64,000 nucleotides of DNA from Elgaria multicarinata webbii (GCF_023053635.1 NC_086183.1:34143501-34207500); one strand, 5' to 3'; positions 12,911-22,901 are shown, counted from the first letter of the stretch. The notes: a model not told the origin generated them from the letters alone. Translations and numbers: made by a program.

Positions 12911-13162
12911 ATTCACACTGCCAGATACTTTTGACACCGGCTGTGTCAAAACTCACCAGCCAGCCAGCCAGCCACCAGGATTCTCTCGCCACCTTTTTCT
13001 GCCATGCCACAGCTGCCAGCATCCAGTCGCTTATGGACAGGACTATCTAAGATCTGCAATAAAGTTAACAAAGTACTAAGCTGAAAAAGCTGAATTTTGC
13101 ATCCTGCAAAAACCATGCACGTTTGCAAAGTTTGTGCTGCTTTTCTGGCCTGCTTGGGCAGG

Positions 13163-13300
13163 AACATAGGAGGCTGCCCCAGTACTAGTTCAGGCTACTT
13201 GTTCATCTGGCCCAGTATCGTCTCCTTGGACCAACAGTTGCTGTCCAGGGTTTGGGGCAGAGAGAGGTCTTCCTGCCCTCTAAGCCCTGACACACACACA
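13163..13300 (-). repeat. tRNA-derived SINE body, reversed
   Basis: It begins with ACATAGGAGGCTGCC and continues with GGCCCAGTATCGTCTCC and CTGTCCAGGGTTTGGGGCAG. This is the reverse complement of the SINE 3' body seen at 54236-54318. The head is not present. Confidence 0.6.
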
Positions 13301-13764
13301 CACACCCCAGGAGCTCTGGAGAGCCCCACTCCCCTGCTGCCACGAGAGAGCGTAACTCCTGGCTTCTGAGAGCACACCAGGCATAGCCCACACACATTCA
13401 TACATACGCTTATAACCATGAGGGCTAGAATCGTGCCTTTCAAAAACAATGCCAGGATTATTGGGAGGTTGGCTTTTGCACCAAGCACCACACCCCAACT
13501 TTTTCTGCGCATGGCGGCGTTCTTGCACATGCCCCATTCTCCGCTCCCGTTCACGTCAGACAGCCTGGCTGGCACCGGAGGAGATGTCCTCGATGAGTCG
13601 TGCCCCCTTGTAATTGACCGAGGAAGGATGACATTTGGATTTGCCACCTAAGGCAGCAAGTGTCGCAGGTCAGCCCTGCCACCGAGAGGTCCCAAAGGGA
13701 GTTGAATAGGGTGTAGCTCCCGAGGCCGCCTTCAGTGCCTCAGAGGAACACATGCTGTAACAGG

Positions 13765-13890
13765 GCAGACTTCCCCAACCATCATGCCTTCCAGAGATGC
13801 TGGACTTCAACTCTCAACATTTCTGACCACTGGTCATGCTGGGGGTTGAAGTCCAAAACCCATGGAGGGCACCAGGTGGGGGAAGGCTGT
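13765..13890. mobile_element. Foldback MITE, diverged copy
   Basis: Inverted arms: ACTTCCCCAACCATCATGCC...GGACTTCAACTC on the left and GGGGGTTGAAGTCCAAAACCC...GGGCACCAGGTGGGGGAAGGC on the right. Located about 200 bp upstream of the GPR4 terminal exon. Confidence 0.7.
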
Positions 13891-14087
13891 AGTAGGGGGA
13901 AGCGTAGGAAAGACGGCTCAGCGATGACTTCCCCGATAACGCCCCTCTCCTAACCTCTACCTGCGTCTGCTCCTCTCCTCTCAGGTCCGGAAGGGCAGGA
14001 AATCCCACTGAGAAAAAGGCCCAGCGCCAACCAAGCTGCCTAGCGAGGCCAGTGGCGAAGGGAGAAGGCGACAGCTAGACTCGGCCT

Positions 14088-14186
14088 ATGGAGACCTTGC
14101 TGCATGCCGGCTCCAGGAACGTCCTTGCAATGGCCTGCGTGGTCCTGTGGACATGCCACTTCCAGCCCCACAGACTCCTGCTCTGA
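14088..14186 (+). CDS. Upstream ORF in the GPR4 leader (32 codons)
   Basis: An ATG at 14088 opens a 32-codon frame that ends with TGA at 14184-14186, about 70 nt before the GPR4 start and in a different frame. It contains an internal Met codon. If this leader is in the mRNA the uORF could dampen translation of the receptor. No function of the peptide is claimed. Confidence 0.35.
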   Translation: METLLHAGSRNVLAMACVVLWTCHFQPHRLLL

Positions 14187-14255
14187 AGTTGGGGTTCGCC
14201 ACCCTGTTGGCTTCCACCACTTCCCAGCGGGACCCGCTGCATTTCCGTCCCAAGG

Positions 14256-15362
14256 ATGTGCAATACCACCCTCGTGAGCTGGAGCTGCCACGTGGACTCC
14301 AAGATCGACCACCTCTTCCCCCCGACGCTGTACATCATCGTCATCACGGTGGGGCTCCCCACCAACTGCATGGCCCTTTGGGCCGCCTACCTGCAGGTCC
14401 GGCAGAAGAACGAGCTGGGCGTCTACTTGATGAACCTCTCCATTGCAGACTTGCTCTACATCGCCACCCTGCCCCTCTGGATCGACTACTTCCTCCACTA
14501 CGACAACTGGATCCACGGGCAGGAGTCCTGCAAGGTCTTTGGCTTCATCTTCTACACCAACATCTACATCAGCATCGCCTTCCTCTGCTGCATCTCCGTG
14601 GACCGCTACCTGGCCGTGGCACACCCGTTGCGTTTCGCCAAATTCCGGAGGGTCAAGACCGCCGTGGCCGTCAGCGCCGTGGTGTGGGCCATTGAGATTG
14701 GGGCCAACTCAGCCCCCCTCTTTCACAACGAACTCTTCCACGACCGCTACAACCACACCTTCTGCTTTGAAAAGTACCCCATGGAGGATTGGGTGGCATG
14801 GATGAACCTCTATCGGGTCTTCATCGGTTTCCTCTTCCCATGGATGCTGATGCTGTTCTCCTACCAGGGGATCTTGCGGGCGGTCCGGGGGAACATCTCC
14901 ACCGAGAAGCAGGAGAAGGCCAAGATCAAGCGCCTCTCGCTCAGCCTCATCGTCATCCTCCTCTTCTGCTTCGCCCCCTACCACGTCATCCTGCTTTCCC
15001 GCAGCGCCGTCTACCTGAGCAAGCCCTGCGACTGCAGCTTTGAGGAGAAGGTCTTTGTGGCCTACCACACCTCCCTGGCCTTCACCAGCTTGAACTGCGT
15101 GGCCGACCCCATCCTCTACTGCTTTGCCAACGAAGGGGCCCGGAGTGACGTGGCCAAGGCCCTGTCCACCTTGGTGCGCTTCCTCACCAGCTCCAAGCCC
15201 CAGGAGATGGCCAACGCCTCGCTCACCCTCGACACCCCCCTCTCCTCTAAGAAGAGCAGCTTCTGCCGGCAGCCTCTGGTGCTCCCGCTGCCGCCCTTGC
15301 AGGCTGGGTTGGGGATGAGAGACGAGGAGCTCCAGATGAAGATACTGACTTTTAAACAATGA
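14256..15362 (+). CDS. GPR4: GPR4, proton-sensing G-protein-coupled receptor
   Basis: This is a single-exon class A GPCR of 368 aa (human 362). GPR4 sits in the plasma membrane, is activated by extracellular acidification and couples mainly to Gs/cAMP, with G12/13 and Gq reported. The sequence shows an N-glycosylation site at N3, TM1 from about residue 24 with GLPTN, and LSIADLLY in TM2. It also has the TM3 cysteine C92, DRY at 116-118, a TM6 FAPYH motif, and DPILYC in TM7 in place of NPxxY, as in this receptor group. The pH-sensing histidines reported for the family have clear counterparts (H12, H19, H81 and the TM7-side AYHTSLAF histidine). Human H80 is replaced by Y82. The C-tail keeps [10 protein letters not shown]. 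The start is chosen because the N-terminus aligns with other GPR4 proteins (CHVDS...DHLFPP) with only a two-residue offset. The nearest relatives GPR65, GPR68 and GPR132 fit less well. Confidence 0.97.
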   Translation: MCNTTLVSWSCHVDSKIDHLFPPTLYIIVITVGLPTNCMALWAAYLQVRQKNELGVYLMNLSIADLLYIATLPLWIDYFLHYDNWIHGQESCKVFGFIFYTNIYISIAFLCCISVDRYLAVAHPLRFAKFRRVKTAVAVSAVVWAIEIGANSAPLFHNELFHDRYNHTFCFEKYPMEDWVAWMNLYRVFIGFLFPWMLMLFSYQGILRAVRGNISTEKQEKAKIKRLSLSLIVILLFCFAPYHVILLSRSAVYLSKPCDCSFEEKVFVAYHTSLAFTSLNCVADPILYCFANEGARSDVAKALSTLVRFLTSSKPQEMANASLTLDTPLSSKKSSFCRQPLVLPLPPLQAGLGMRDEELQMKILTFKQ

Positions 15363-15478
15363 ACACTCCCTCCGGTTAAGCACCTGGTGCTACTCTGCAG
15401 CATTCAGCTGCTGCTCCTGCTGCTGCTGCAGCCACTGGCAACCTGTCAGGGCAGATCACTAACAAATATAGTGTTGAA

Positions 15479-15484
15479 AATAAA
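15479..15484 (+). terminator. GPR4 polyadenylation signal
   Basis: A canonical AATAAA lies 117 nt after the GPR4 stop codon, in an A-rich stretch. It implies an unusually short 3' UTR, but a repeat block starts at 15551, so no better signal is near. Confidence 0.65.
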
Positions 15485-15550
15485 ATAATAATATTATGAC
15501 AACGTAAAAACTCCTTGGAGTTAGTACATTTCTGTACAGGCTCCACGTGT

Positions 15551-15982
15551 AAGAAGAGCCACGCTGGGTCAGACCCAAGTCCTATCGAGTCCAGTATTCT
15601 GTTCCTGCAGTGGCCAGACAGATGCCCCAATGGGCTGCCCACATGCAGGACAGGAGCACATTATTATTATAACTATTATTATTATTATTATTATTATTAT
15701 TATCATCGTCATCTCTATACCATCTAATAACCAAAGCTCTCTAGGTGGTTCACAACAATGCAATAGCACCCTCCCACTCATGTCCGCCAGCATATGGTAT
15801 TCAGACAGAGTCATCCTGCCTCTGATACTGGGGGCGATATATAGCCATCATGACTAGTAGTAGCCACTGATAGCCTTTTTTCCGTGAATTTGTCTAATCC
15901 CCTTTTAAAGCCCTCTGAGCTGGTGGCCCTCACTACATTTTGTGGCAGTGAATTCCACAGTCAAACTGTGCGCTGTAAGACG
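15551..15982 (-). repeat. CR1-like LINE 3' end (second subfamily), split by L2
   Basis: It begins with AAGAAGAGCCACGCTGGGTC and runs through CCAGTATTCTGTTCC to 15660, then resumes at 15757 with GCAATAGCACCCTCCC. It ends with GTGGCAGTGAATTCCACAG. The interruption is an L2 3' end with a TTA-repeat tail. Confidence 0.75.
15661..15756 (-). repeat. L2 LINE 3' end nested in CR1
   Basis: A (TTA)n tract at 15661-15703, the reversed tail, is followed by TCTCTATACCATCTAATAACC and AAGCTCTCTAGGTGGTTCAC. This is the reverse complement of the L2 end seen at 45266-45798 (GAACTGCCCAGAGAGCTTC...GGGCGGTATAGAAATG). Confidence 0.75.
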
Positions 15983-16203
15983 ATTAACAGTAACGTCTAG
16001 CATTTCTATGACTTTCGCCTGTTGAAAACACGTCATGTGCATTACCTTGGTGACAATATTACAACGACCCTGAAAGGACCATATTATTATCCCCGTATTG
16101 CAGACGGGGATGGGTGGGTGAGGCCGCAAAGGTGAGAAGCTTCCAGCTTCGTTGTTTAGCCTCTTAGCCACTGCACCAGGCCTGCTCTGAGCAGGAAACA
16201 TCC

Positions 16204-16600
16204 CCTGCCCTGCTGGATGAGGCCAAAGGTCCACTTCGTCCAGCACTCTCGCACCACCAGCGGCCTGCCAGATGTTCTTGGTAAGTTCATAAAGCCTGCA
16301 TGCTGTAGGGAGCCACAGCACGTTGGTCTCCAGAGGGGGACTGCCTTGGTGGTTCCACTTTTAATCATGGTGACCAGGAACCGCTAATAGGTCTGCCATC
16401 CTTCCATGCATTTCACTAATTCTTTTGTTGTTGTTTAAAGCAGCCATCCGTACACCATCACTTGATAGCACATCCCACAGGTCGATTATGTGCTGTGTGA
16501 AGATGTCTTTCCCTTACTCTATCCAGAACATGTAAATCAGTTCCCCACGTTCTTGTGTTCTGAGAGGGGAGTAATTTCTCCCTCTTTGTGCCTTTATTCC
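16204..16600 (-). repeat. Degraded CR1-like fragment
   Basis: CCCTGCTGGATGAGGCCAAAG and TTCGTCCAGCACTCT at the left match the second CR1 subfamily. ATTATGTGCTGTGTGAAGATG and a TTCCCCACG...CTTGTGTTCTG stretch at the right resemble its further 5' coding part. Interior material is diverged, so the limits are approximate. Confidence 0.5.
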
Positions 16601-19600
16601 CAACCTTACAGATGTCCATCAGCTGTGCCTCACTGATCTGAACCTATTGTGCCTAGCTGTTCTTCATGACCCCTGCAAAAAGCCCTCTTTCTATTCCCTT
16701 ATGTGGGCCCCACAGCAACATAGAAAGGTTTCTAAAAGGACCTGCAGACACACCTGTAAGTTATCTAGAGAACATGCAACTATTTAGGGCTCATAGCTTA
16801 GAGCAGGTAGCTGGAAAACTCCCAGTTCTTTCCCTCCTGCACATCCTGCCCCATTTCTCCTTTGCTTTCTACTTTAATCAGGGGTAACCAAGACCATTTG
16901 TCGCCCCAAGCAGCTGCAAGGAAGGAAACGGGGGTAGCAGTTACTCACACAATACAAGAGTTTCCCCACAGAATCCCTTGCAATGTCAGAGATCCAAGAG
17001 AGAGAGGAAATATCCATCTCTTACTTCCCCTCATTCTCCCCCCTCCCTCCCAGTTTCCCGTCTCCTGGTTACTACAGGAAGCCAAATGCTTGGAGATTAT
17101 GGGGGCTTAATTAGCAGAGGAAGCTCTTCACAGGCCACAGAGGCTGACACACAAATTTGGCACTGAGCCAAGCTTCAGCCTCCTCTGCGCCCGCACAGAC
17201 AAAGAGAGCGGGGCGTCTTGCTCCAAATTGCTACACCCCAGAGCTGATCACGTTTCGGTGCCGGGCGAGCAATGGTGATTTTTTTAAAGCCCCAGCGCAA
17301 TTTGAGCACCATGTCCTCAGACGCTGATCCCAGATGCCCGGGATTTGGCTCCAGTTCTTCCATGGGGAGGCAGGCTACCCAACACATGCTCAGGAGCTCT
17401 TGTTGTTTCATAAAAGTTGATGGCCATTATTCATTTGCTTGACACAACTCACCTGACCCTCTTTAATGACTCCCATTATACTCACAAATGAGAGTGTTCA
17501 AGTAATAGAGAAAGGGTGACTTTTCTCCTGCTTTCAATGCACACTTATGGGTGAAATGTGAATGTTACCCTATGTCAGAGGCTATAAATATGGAATAGGA
17601 GCCAGCAGTTACTCTGTAGGTCAATTCACTGGAGATACAACATTATGATCTATCACCCTCTCAAGAGAAAGTCTCTGCATATATAAAAAGACGACACTTT
17701 TCCCATAAGTAATTGTTTGTCAGCAACAAGGCAGAACAGAAATCCCTTGTGTGCTTAACCCCAGAGGTAGCTGCATTTCCACACAGGGCAACTGATCCTG
17801 TTATAGACAGCTGCTGTTGAACCACTCGAGATGCGATAAAGTTAAACTTGCACAAATTTCCTCGCCTCTGAGATCAATTTGGCCCTTGGCAAGGAGCCTC
17901 GGAGCAAGGCTAGCCCATAGATGACTCCCCGTCCCAGGAATGTGTGAGGCAGAGAGAGTTGACCGTCAGTGACGTCCCAAGATGAGAACAGTCTAATCTC
18001 AGCGCTTCACAAGAGGCAAGAGCCACCGCATCGAGAGGCTTACTGGGAATAAACAGGAAGAGGCCACAGGCGAGACCGAGTGGAAAGGTCCCTCTAGGGG
18101 AGGTGCTGTCCCATGAATCCCAGCAGGCTGAGGCCTCTCTTGTGCCCCAATTGCTCAAAGAATGTCAAAGCCCCACGTGTCCAGGAAGGGAGCATCTCCA
18201 CCTCTGCCAAGGTAAGGTGGAACACATGGTTGGCCCAAGAGAATTCTAGTCCTGCAGCTCCCCAGATGATTCTGCCCTTTTAAGGGTGGGTTTTAGAGTG
18301 GGATTGTGTCTCTGCTTCTGTTTATTCAGTTCTTTCTCTCCACTAAGTCTTCTTGATCCCTTCCTATTCAAGCTGCTGGGATGGAGCCCAAGACCATAAA
18401 GAGACACGGCTGAGCTTGCTGGTTTGGAAGCAGGGCAGGGGAACACTGGGCCTTTTGACTCCTTTCAGGGCCTGGATTCCATACTCCCCGTTTCATGCCT
18501 TCCACTAAAAGGCCAGGGGGGCTATACATTCCCAGAACTCCTGAATTCTATGCCTAGCTCAAGGAAAGTGGATAGTGCCTAGAGGCCCTGGAAGTTGCCT
18601 ACCATGGGTTTGATCTTCTTGGGGAAGCTACCCCTTTGCTCCATTCTTCACATGCTCCCTCTGTAAATCCCATCCAGCTTTTCTGAAGTTTTCTCCGAAG
18701 GCTGAGCAGAGAAGGTGGCATCCGAGAAAGGGAAGACAGAAGGAAAGTCCTTTAATTCTTGTTTTGACCCTGTTTCCTCCTGCAGCTCCCACCAGCCGCT
18801 TTTCATATTTGTGTTCACATGGTCCGGGTGACCCTGCGGAAAAGAATGAGCTCTGGGTCAGTCTCTTGGCCAGGCAAAACACAGCAAACAACTCAGAGCA
18901 ACTGAGCAGCCTCTAAGGGGATGGGAATGTCTCAGCTTATTAAGAAAATTCGTATGTCTCTTCACAGATCTCTTTAAATATAGAATGCCCTCCTCTCATT
19001 AACCCTAACCTCATCAACACTTCATTGATTTTCTAAACACGTTAGTTAAGGCAGCCAGAAACTTAGAGGTACATTCAAGGTAATCAAATATATCAGAGGA
19101 ACTTTATTTTAATAGAAGTCACACACACAAAAATTGGTCTACATAGGGCTTGTGAACAAAATTAACAAAAATGTATTAAAATTAAACAGTGCAAAAGATG
19201 AAATAAAACCTATTGGCAGGGGGAAATCATTTGGAAGTATGATGATGAAGAATGATTCATACATTTAATTTTTTCTTCAAGTTTTAAGTGATGCAATAGG
19301 TATTCAAAGATCAAATGGCAAAATATTTAGAAGCATAATTTCCAGATACTTTGATTTGGCACACAGATATCATTATTCTACCAAGACTGGCCCACATCAT
19401 TTTGCTTGGCCTGACCTGCTGCATTACACAATTCAGGAGGGGAGCCTAGCCTTCCCAGGAGAGTCTGGCCAACTCACGCTGGGTAAACAGGATGACAGAT
19501 TAGACAGGCTCACCTTGGGCACACCTTTATTTCGACAAACCAGCCCTTGGGATGGAGAGTTGTAGGACGAAGGAGAGAAACCCTGGGATGGGCTGTTCCA

Positions 19601-19667
19601 CTCATGGCCGGTCAGGAGGATTGCTAGGGGCCAGAGTTTGACAGGGAGGTTCAGAGTTGTAGTGTAG

Positions 19668-19826
19668 TAACATAGGAAGCTGCCTCATACTGACTGGCAG
19701 CAGCACACCCACACCCCACCCCAGGGTTTCAGGCGAGTTTTCCAAGCCCTACCGGGAGATACCGGGCGTCAAACGTGGGACCTTCTGCATGCAAGCAGGG
19801 ATTCTACCACTGAGCCATGGCCCCTG
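19668..19826 (-). repeat. tRNA-derived SINE, nearly complete, reversed
   Basis: It starts with TAACATAGGAAGCTGCCTCATACTG and ends with the reversed tRNA-like head: GGGACCTTCTGCATGCAAGC followed by TACCACTGAGCCATGGCC. It is the same type as the + copy at 540-724. Confidence 0.75.
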
Positions 19827-20016
19827 CTGCTCAGGGTCTTTGGGCAAAGGAGTAAGATCTCGGCGTGAGGCGCAAGATTGGGGTGGCTGGGCAGGAAGAT
19901 TAGTTGTGACTTAGTTCTATCGCGAAACTGCCAGGCACAGGCTGGTTATTGCCCTTATTCTGCACCCTCCAGACGTGTCAGGGGTGTACCAGGCATGAGG
20001 TGAGGCTGTACCATGC

Positions 20017-20388
20017 ATGATCAGGGGTCTGGAAACAAAGCTCTATGAAGAGAGACTGAAAGAACTGGGCATGTTTAGCCTGGAGAAGAGAAGGTTGAGG
20101 GGAGACATGAGAGCACTCTTCAAATACTTAAAAGGTTGTCACGCAGAGGAGGGCCAGGATCTCTTCTCGATCCTCCCAGGGTGCAGGACACGGAAGAAGG
20201 GGCTCAAGTGACAAGAAGCCAGATTCCAGCTGGACATCAGGAAAAACTTCCTGACTGTTAGAGCAGTATGACAATGGAATCAGTTACCTAGGTTGGTTGT
20301 GGGCTCTCCCACACTAGAGGCCTTCAAGAGGCAGCTGGACTAGGGTGGATTCCTGCACTGAGCAGGGGGTTGGACTCGATGGCCTTAG
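20017..20388 (+). repeat. CR1 LINE 3' end with a short internal deletion
   Basis: The + frame encodes the CR1 ORF2 C-terminus ([20 protein letters not shown], then LFSILPGCRTR). A short piece between the GCTGGAC and TAGGGTGG segments is absent compared with the other copies, and the terminal repeat is lost. Confidence 0.85.
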
Positions 20389-20599
20389 GACTCGACCATT
20401 CCAACTTCCAACTCGACCATTCTTCGTTTCTGTGAAGGCCACCTTTACCTCCAGGAGACCTGGCAGCCCCGTTCCACGCAGTGCTGCTGAAACGGAAGCC
20501 AAGGGGCACAGAGGGGAGAGCTGGCGGGTGGGACGTCACGGGGCGCCTTTCTTGCCCACGGCTGTGCTCCTGCGCCTTTAAGAGCAGCCTGAAACACGT

Positions 20600-20789
20600 C
20601 AGGTGAAGCTTCCGCCGCCCAGGCACCTCCATGCCAGGCAAAGCTTCCCCTGTGGAAATGCTGCCAGCGTGCCAGGCTGCTGCTAAAGGCACACGCCTGG
20701 CCTGTAAGAGCCTCGCAGCAGGCGGAAGTTCAGCAGGTGAAGCTCTTCCCGTCCGGGCGGCGAAAGCTTTCCCTGCGGAACATCTGCTC
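20600..20789 (+). repeat. Imperfect duplicated GC-rich block upstream of OPA3
   Basis: Two related units are visible. CAGGTGAAGCTTCC...AAAGCTTCCCCTGTGGAAATG lies at 20600-20662 and CAGGTGAAGCTCTTCC...AAAGCTTTCCCTGCGGAACA at 20734-20783. The first has extra internal sequence. It could be a local duplication or part of an unknown dispersed repeat. Confidence 0.5.
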
Positions 20790-21007
20790 TGGAAGGCGCA
20801 GCGGAGCCAGGAGAGTAGTGGCGGGCGGCGGGGGAAGCCTCCGGGGCCAGGCAGGGCGCGGCTGTACACGTGCGCCCGCGTTCACACGCGTTGTCCGCGG
20901 CGGTGCGTCCCTTTCCCGCCAAACGCCCGAGAGAGGGGGGAGCGAGCTCTCATTGGCTCAGGAGGAGACGAGGGCGGAGCCGCCCATAGAGATAAGAAAG
21001 ATCTAGA

Positions 21008-21139
21008 GCAGCCTTCCTCAACCTGGGGCGCTCCAGAGGTGTTGGACTACAACTCCCAGAATGCCCCAGCCAGCTCTGCTGGCTGGGGCATTCCGGTAGA
21101 TGCAGTCCAACACCTCTGGAGCGCCCCAGGTTGAGGAAG
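21008..21139. mobile_element. Foldback MITE, nearly perfect palindrome, at OPA3 upstream edge
   Basis: The arms are GCAGCCTTCCTCAACCTGGG...CTCCAGAGGTGTTGGACTAC and an almost exact inverted repeat ending CCCCAGGTTGAGGAAG. They are separated by a short loop around TCTGCTGGCTGGGG. The left arm holds ACTACAACTCCCAGAATGC (21046-21064). The arms are so similar that the copy looks young. It lies about 400 bp upstream of the OPA3 start. Confidence 0.85.
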
Positions 21140-21429
21140 TGACGCACACGCGTAAACTTACGGGACGGGGGTGGAACCGAAGGGAAGCCCCCCTGTCCCA
21201 GGCATTTCCGGTATTCAACCGCCGCTCTCCCTTGTCATCTCTATGGCAAACCGCCTTCGCGACCAAGATGGCCGTTCCCACCCTTCCGGTTTTTTTCCGG
21301 AAGTGGCCGTTTCCCAAGGACTGAGAGGGAAACTAATTCATCATTCCATTTTGCCTCATTAGTATGCGCCCTTCCTCATTCAGAGGGCTCATTTGCGTAT
21401 TCATGAGGGCTCATTTCGTGCGAGAACCA

Positions 21430-21541
21430 TTCGTGCGCGCTGGCGTCAGAGGCCTGCGTAGGGGAGCTGACGCGCGTGCGCGCTGACGTCACCCGAGTCG
21501 GCGGGGCCGCTCCGCGCGCGGGGGCCGCTGGGAGCGCGAGG
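21430..21541 (+). promoter_or_regulatory. OPA3 CpG-rich promoter with CRE
   Basis: CpG-dense DNA directly upstream of the OPA3 start contains a perfect palindromic CRE (TGACGTCA) at 21484-21491 among other GCGC and GACG motifs. About 280 nt upstream of the start, CAAGATGGCCG (near 21264) resembles a YY1 site. There is no TATA box, as expected for a housekeeping promoter. The transcription start is not determined. Confidence 0.6.
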
Positions 21542-21683
21542 ATGGTGCCCGGCGCCTTCCCGATTGCCAAGCTGCTCTACCTGGGCGTCAGGCAGATCTC
21601 GAAGCCCCTGGCCGCGCGCATCAAGGACGGGGCGCGCGCCAGCCCCTTCTTCCGCCAGTACATCTGCGGGCCCCCCGCGCAAA
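21542..21683 (+). CDS. OPA3: OPA3 coding exon 1
   Basis: It runs from ATG to CCCGCGCAAA with donor GTGAGT at 21684. It encodes residues 1-47 and the first base of codon 48 (142 nt). The intron phase matches the mammalian junction after the PPAQ residues. Confidence 0.93.
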
Positions 21684-22901
21684 GTGAGTAAGGCGTGAAG
21701 GGGAGCCCGCCGATAGGGGGAGCCACCTGTCAGTACGGAGGGGGAAAGCCAATGGGAGCGGCCGAGGGTGGGGTACGAGGAGAGAGTCGGCCAATAGGGC
21801 GGCGCGAGGGGCGGGCCTGGCCGGGGGGACGCGGCCAATCTGGAGGCGCCGGGCTGCTAAGGCGGCAGAAGAGGTGACATTGCGGGGCCTCGCACGTGGC
21901 TGAGCCCCCGAGCCTACTGGCCAGGCCTGGAACCTCCGCAGGGGGAGAAGGAAGGAAGGAAGGAAGGACGGAGCCCTGTCTTGGGGGGGGGGGGGATGAG
22001 AAGGCCCTCAAGGGTTGGGACTGCAACTCCCATCATCCCCCAGGCAGCAACTTCCATTTGCCCCCTGCCCACACGGGAGGTTCCTCCACCCCACCCCAGG
22101 GAAGGGCCCACGGAGGAGAAGGGGAGCAGCACCCAGCCCACCATCCCCATCAGCCCCTGCCCTAAAAATGGCTGGCTGGCTGGCTGGCTGGGGGGGAGGG
22201 GGCGCAAGGGGGGGTGCTGCTGCTGCTGGAAGACGCCCCCACCCCACCCCGACCCCCCAGCCTCACAGACTCCCTGCCATGTCAGGCTCGAGGACTCCAC
22301 TCTGGCTCAGACTTGATGTTCACAAATCGCACTTAGGATGATGCCCTTCAGATCCTGCCATGCACTGGACGGATGTTCGTGGGGGGGGGGGGCTCACGGG
22401 CACCAGGGAAGGGGAGTGGAGGGGCCAGTTCCTCCCAGGCCCTCTCTCCTGGCCTCCCTTGGGCAGGAAGCGGCCCGCCGAGGGCTCCCAAGGACCAGGC
22501 CTGCTGTGAAGCCGCAGTGGGGGTGTTGCCCGTGGGCCCCCGGCTCACGCTCTCTTCCTTTTTCTCCTGCAGTTTATCACTGGGTCGAGATGCGCGCCAA
22601 GATGCGCATCATGGGGTTTCGGGGCGCTGCCATCAAGCCGCTGAATGAGGAGGCGGCGGCGGAGCTGGGGGCAGAACTGCTGGGCGAAGCCATCGTCTTC
22701 GGGGTGGGAGGGCTGTGCATCTTCCTGGAGTACTCCCGCCAGTCCACCAACAGCAGGAAGAAGGAGGAGGAGCTGAGCAGCACCCTCCTGGGTCTTCAGG
22801 AACAGATCGCGGAGCTGAACTTGACTGTGGAGACCCTCGACGCACAGCTGCGGGAGGTGAACCGGGTCCTAGTGGCCGTCTCGGCCTCCCCCAAGAAGTG
22901 A
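21542..22901 (+). CDS. OPA3: OPA3 (two coding exons, 21542-21683 and 22573-22901)
   Basis: OPA3 is a small mitochondrial membrane protein; in humans, changes in it cause optic atrophy with 3-methylglutaconic aciduria. Joining the two exons across GT...AG gives 471 nt, or 156 aa. The N-terminus [20 protein letters not shown] is the family signature and a mitochondrial targeting region. [17 protein letters not shown] and [19 protein letters not shown] follow in exon 2. A hydrophobic segment spans about 86-101, and a predicted coiled coil about 109-149. The protein ends in SPKK, like the lysine end of the human protein, but is about 23 residues shorter than human (179), all within the C-terminal tail. 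It is convergent with VASP, as in mammals. Confidence 0.95.
21684..22572 (+). other. OPA3 intron 1
   Basis: An 889-nt intron with GT donor at 21684 and a pyrimidine-rich acceptor ending CTCCTGCAG at 22572. It is GC-rich with long G runs (21985-21994, 22380-22390) and a short (GGCT)n tract near 22169-22190. No exon for an alternative isoform was recognised. Confidence 0.85.
22573..22901 (+). CDS. OPA3: OPA3 coding exon 2
   Basis: Begins TTTATCACTGGGTCGAG. With the last base of exon 1 this gives Q-I-Y-H-W, matching Q-L-Y-H-W in human OPA3. It ends at TGA 22899-22901. It carries the conserved core, the hydrophobic segment and the coiled coil. Confidence 0.95.

Larger units (their letters stand above)
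1..13984. other. Intergenic / GPR4 upstream region, no coding gene recognised
   Basis: No open frame in this stretch looks like a known vertebrate protein, and no chain of exons with splice sites could be assembled. EML2 would be the expected neighbour by mammalian synteny, but no WD-repeat-like frame was found. Most recognisable content is repeats, listed separately. Stretches without any assignment include 725-2726, 2921-3446, 5282-6307, 6381-7611, 9053-11980 and 12050-12826. They carry only short low-complexity tracts, such as TC and TA runs near 9542-9590. Non-coding 5' exons of GPR4 may lie here but cannot be pinned down from sequence alone. Confidence 0.6.
13985..15500 (+). other. GPR4: GPR4 terminal exon (5' UTR part, CDS, 3' UTR)
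   Basis: A strong splice acceptor, a pyrimidine tract ending TCCTCTCCTCTCAG, stands at 13971-13984 and suggests an upstream non-coding exon, as in mammalian GPR4. The exon then carries about 270 nt of 5' UTR with an upstream ORF, the complete CDS, and a short 3' UTR ending just after AATAAA at 15479-15484. The exon limits are inferred, not shown by transcripts. Confidence 0.6.
15485..21429. other. GPR4-OPA3 intergenic region
   Basis: No gene recognised. The left part (15551-16600) is CR1 and L2 debris. The middle (16600-19660) has no element I can name and includes an AT-rich stretch at about 18950-19380. The right part holds a SINE at 19668-19826, a CR1 at 20017-20388 and a GC-rich duplicated block at 20600-20789 that merges into the OPA3 promoter. 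Confidence 0.6.

Noticed and set aside
1-14000. EML2, expected next to GPR4
   Set aside because: No WD-repeat or HELP-domain-like frame was seen; it probably lies outside the window.
22338-22572. Upstream extension of the OPA3 exon 2 frame to an ATG at 22338
   Set aside because: The OPA3 family signature is in exon 1, and a good acceptor at 22572 joins the exons in phase. The extra frame is intronic.
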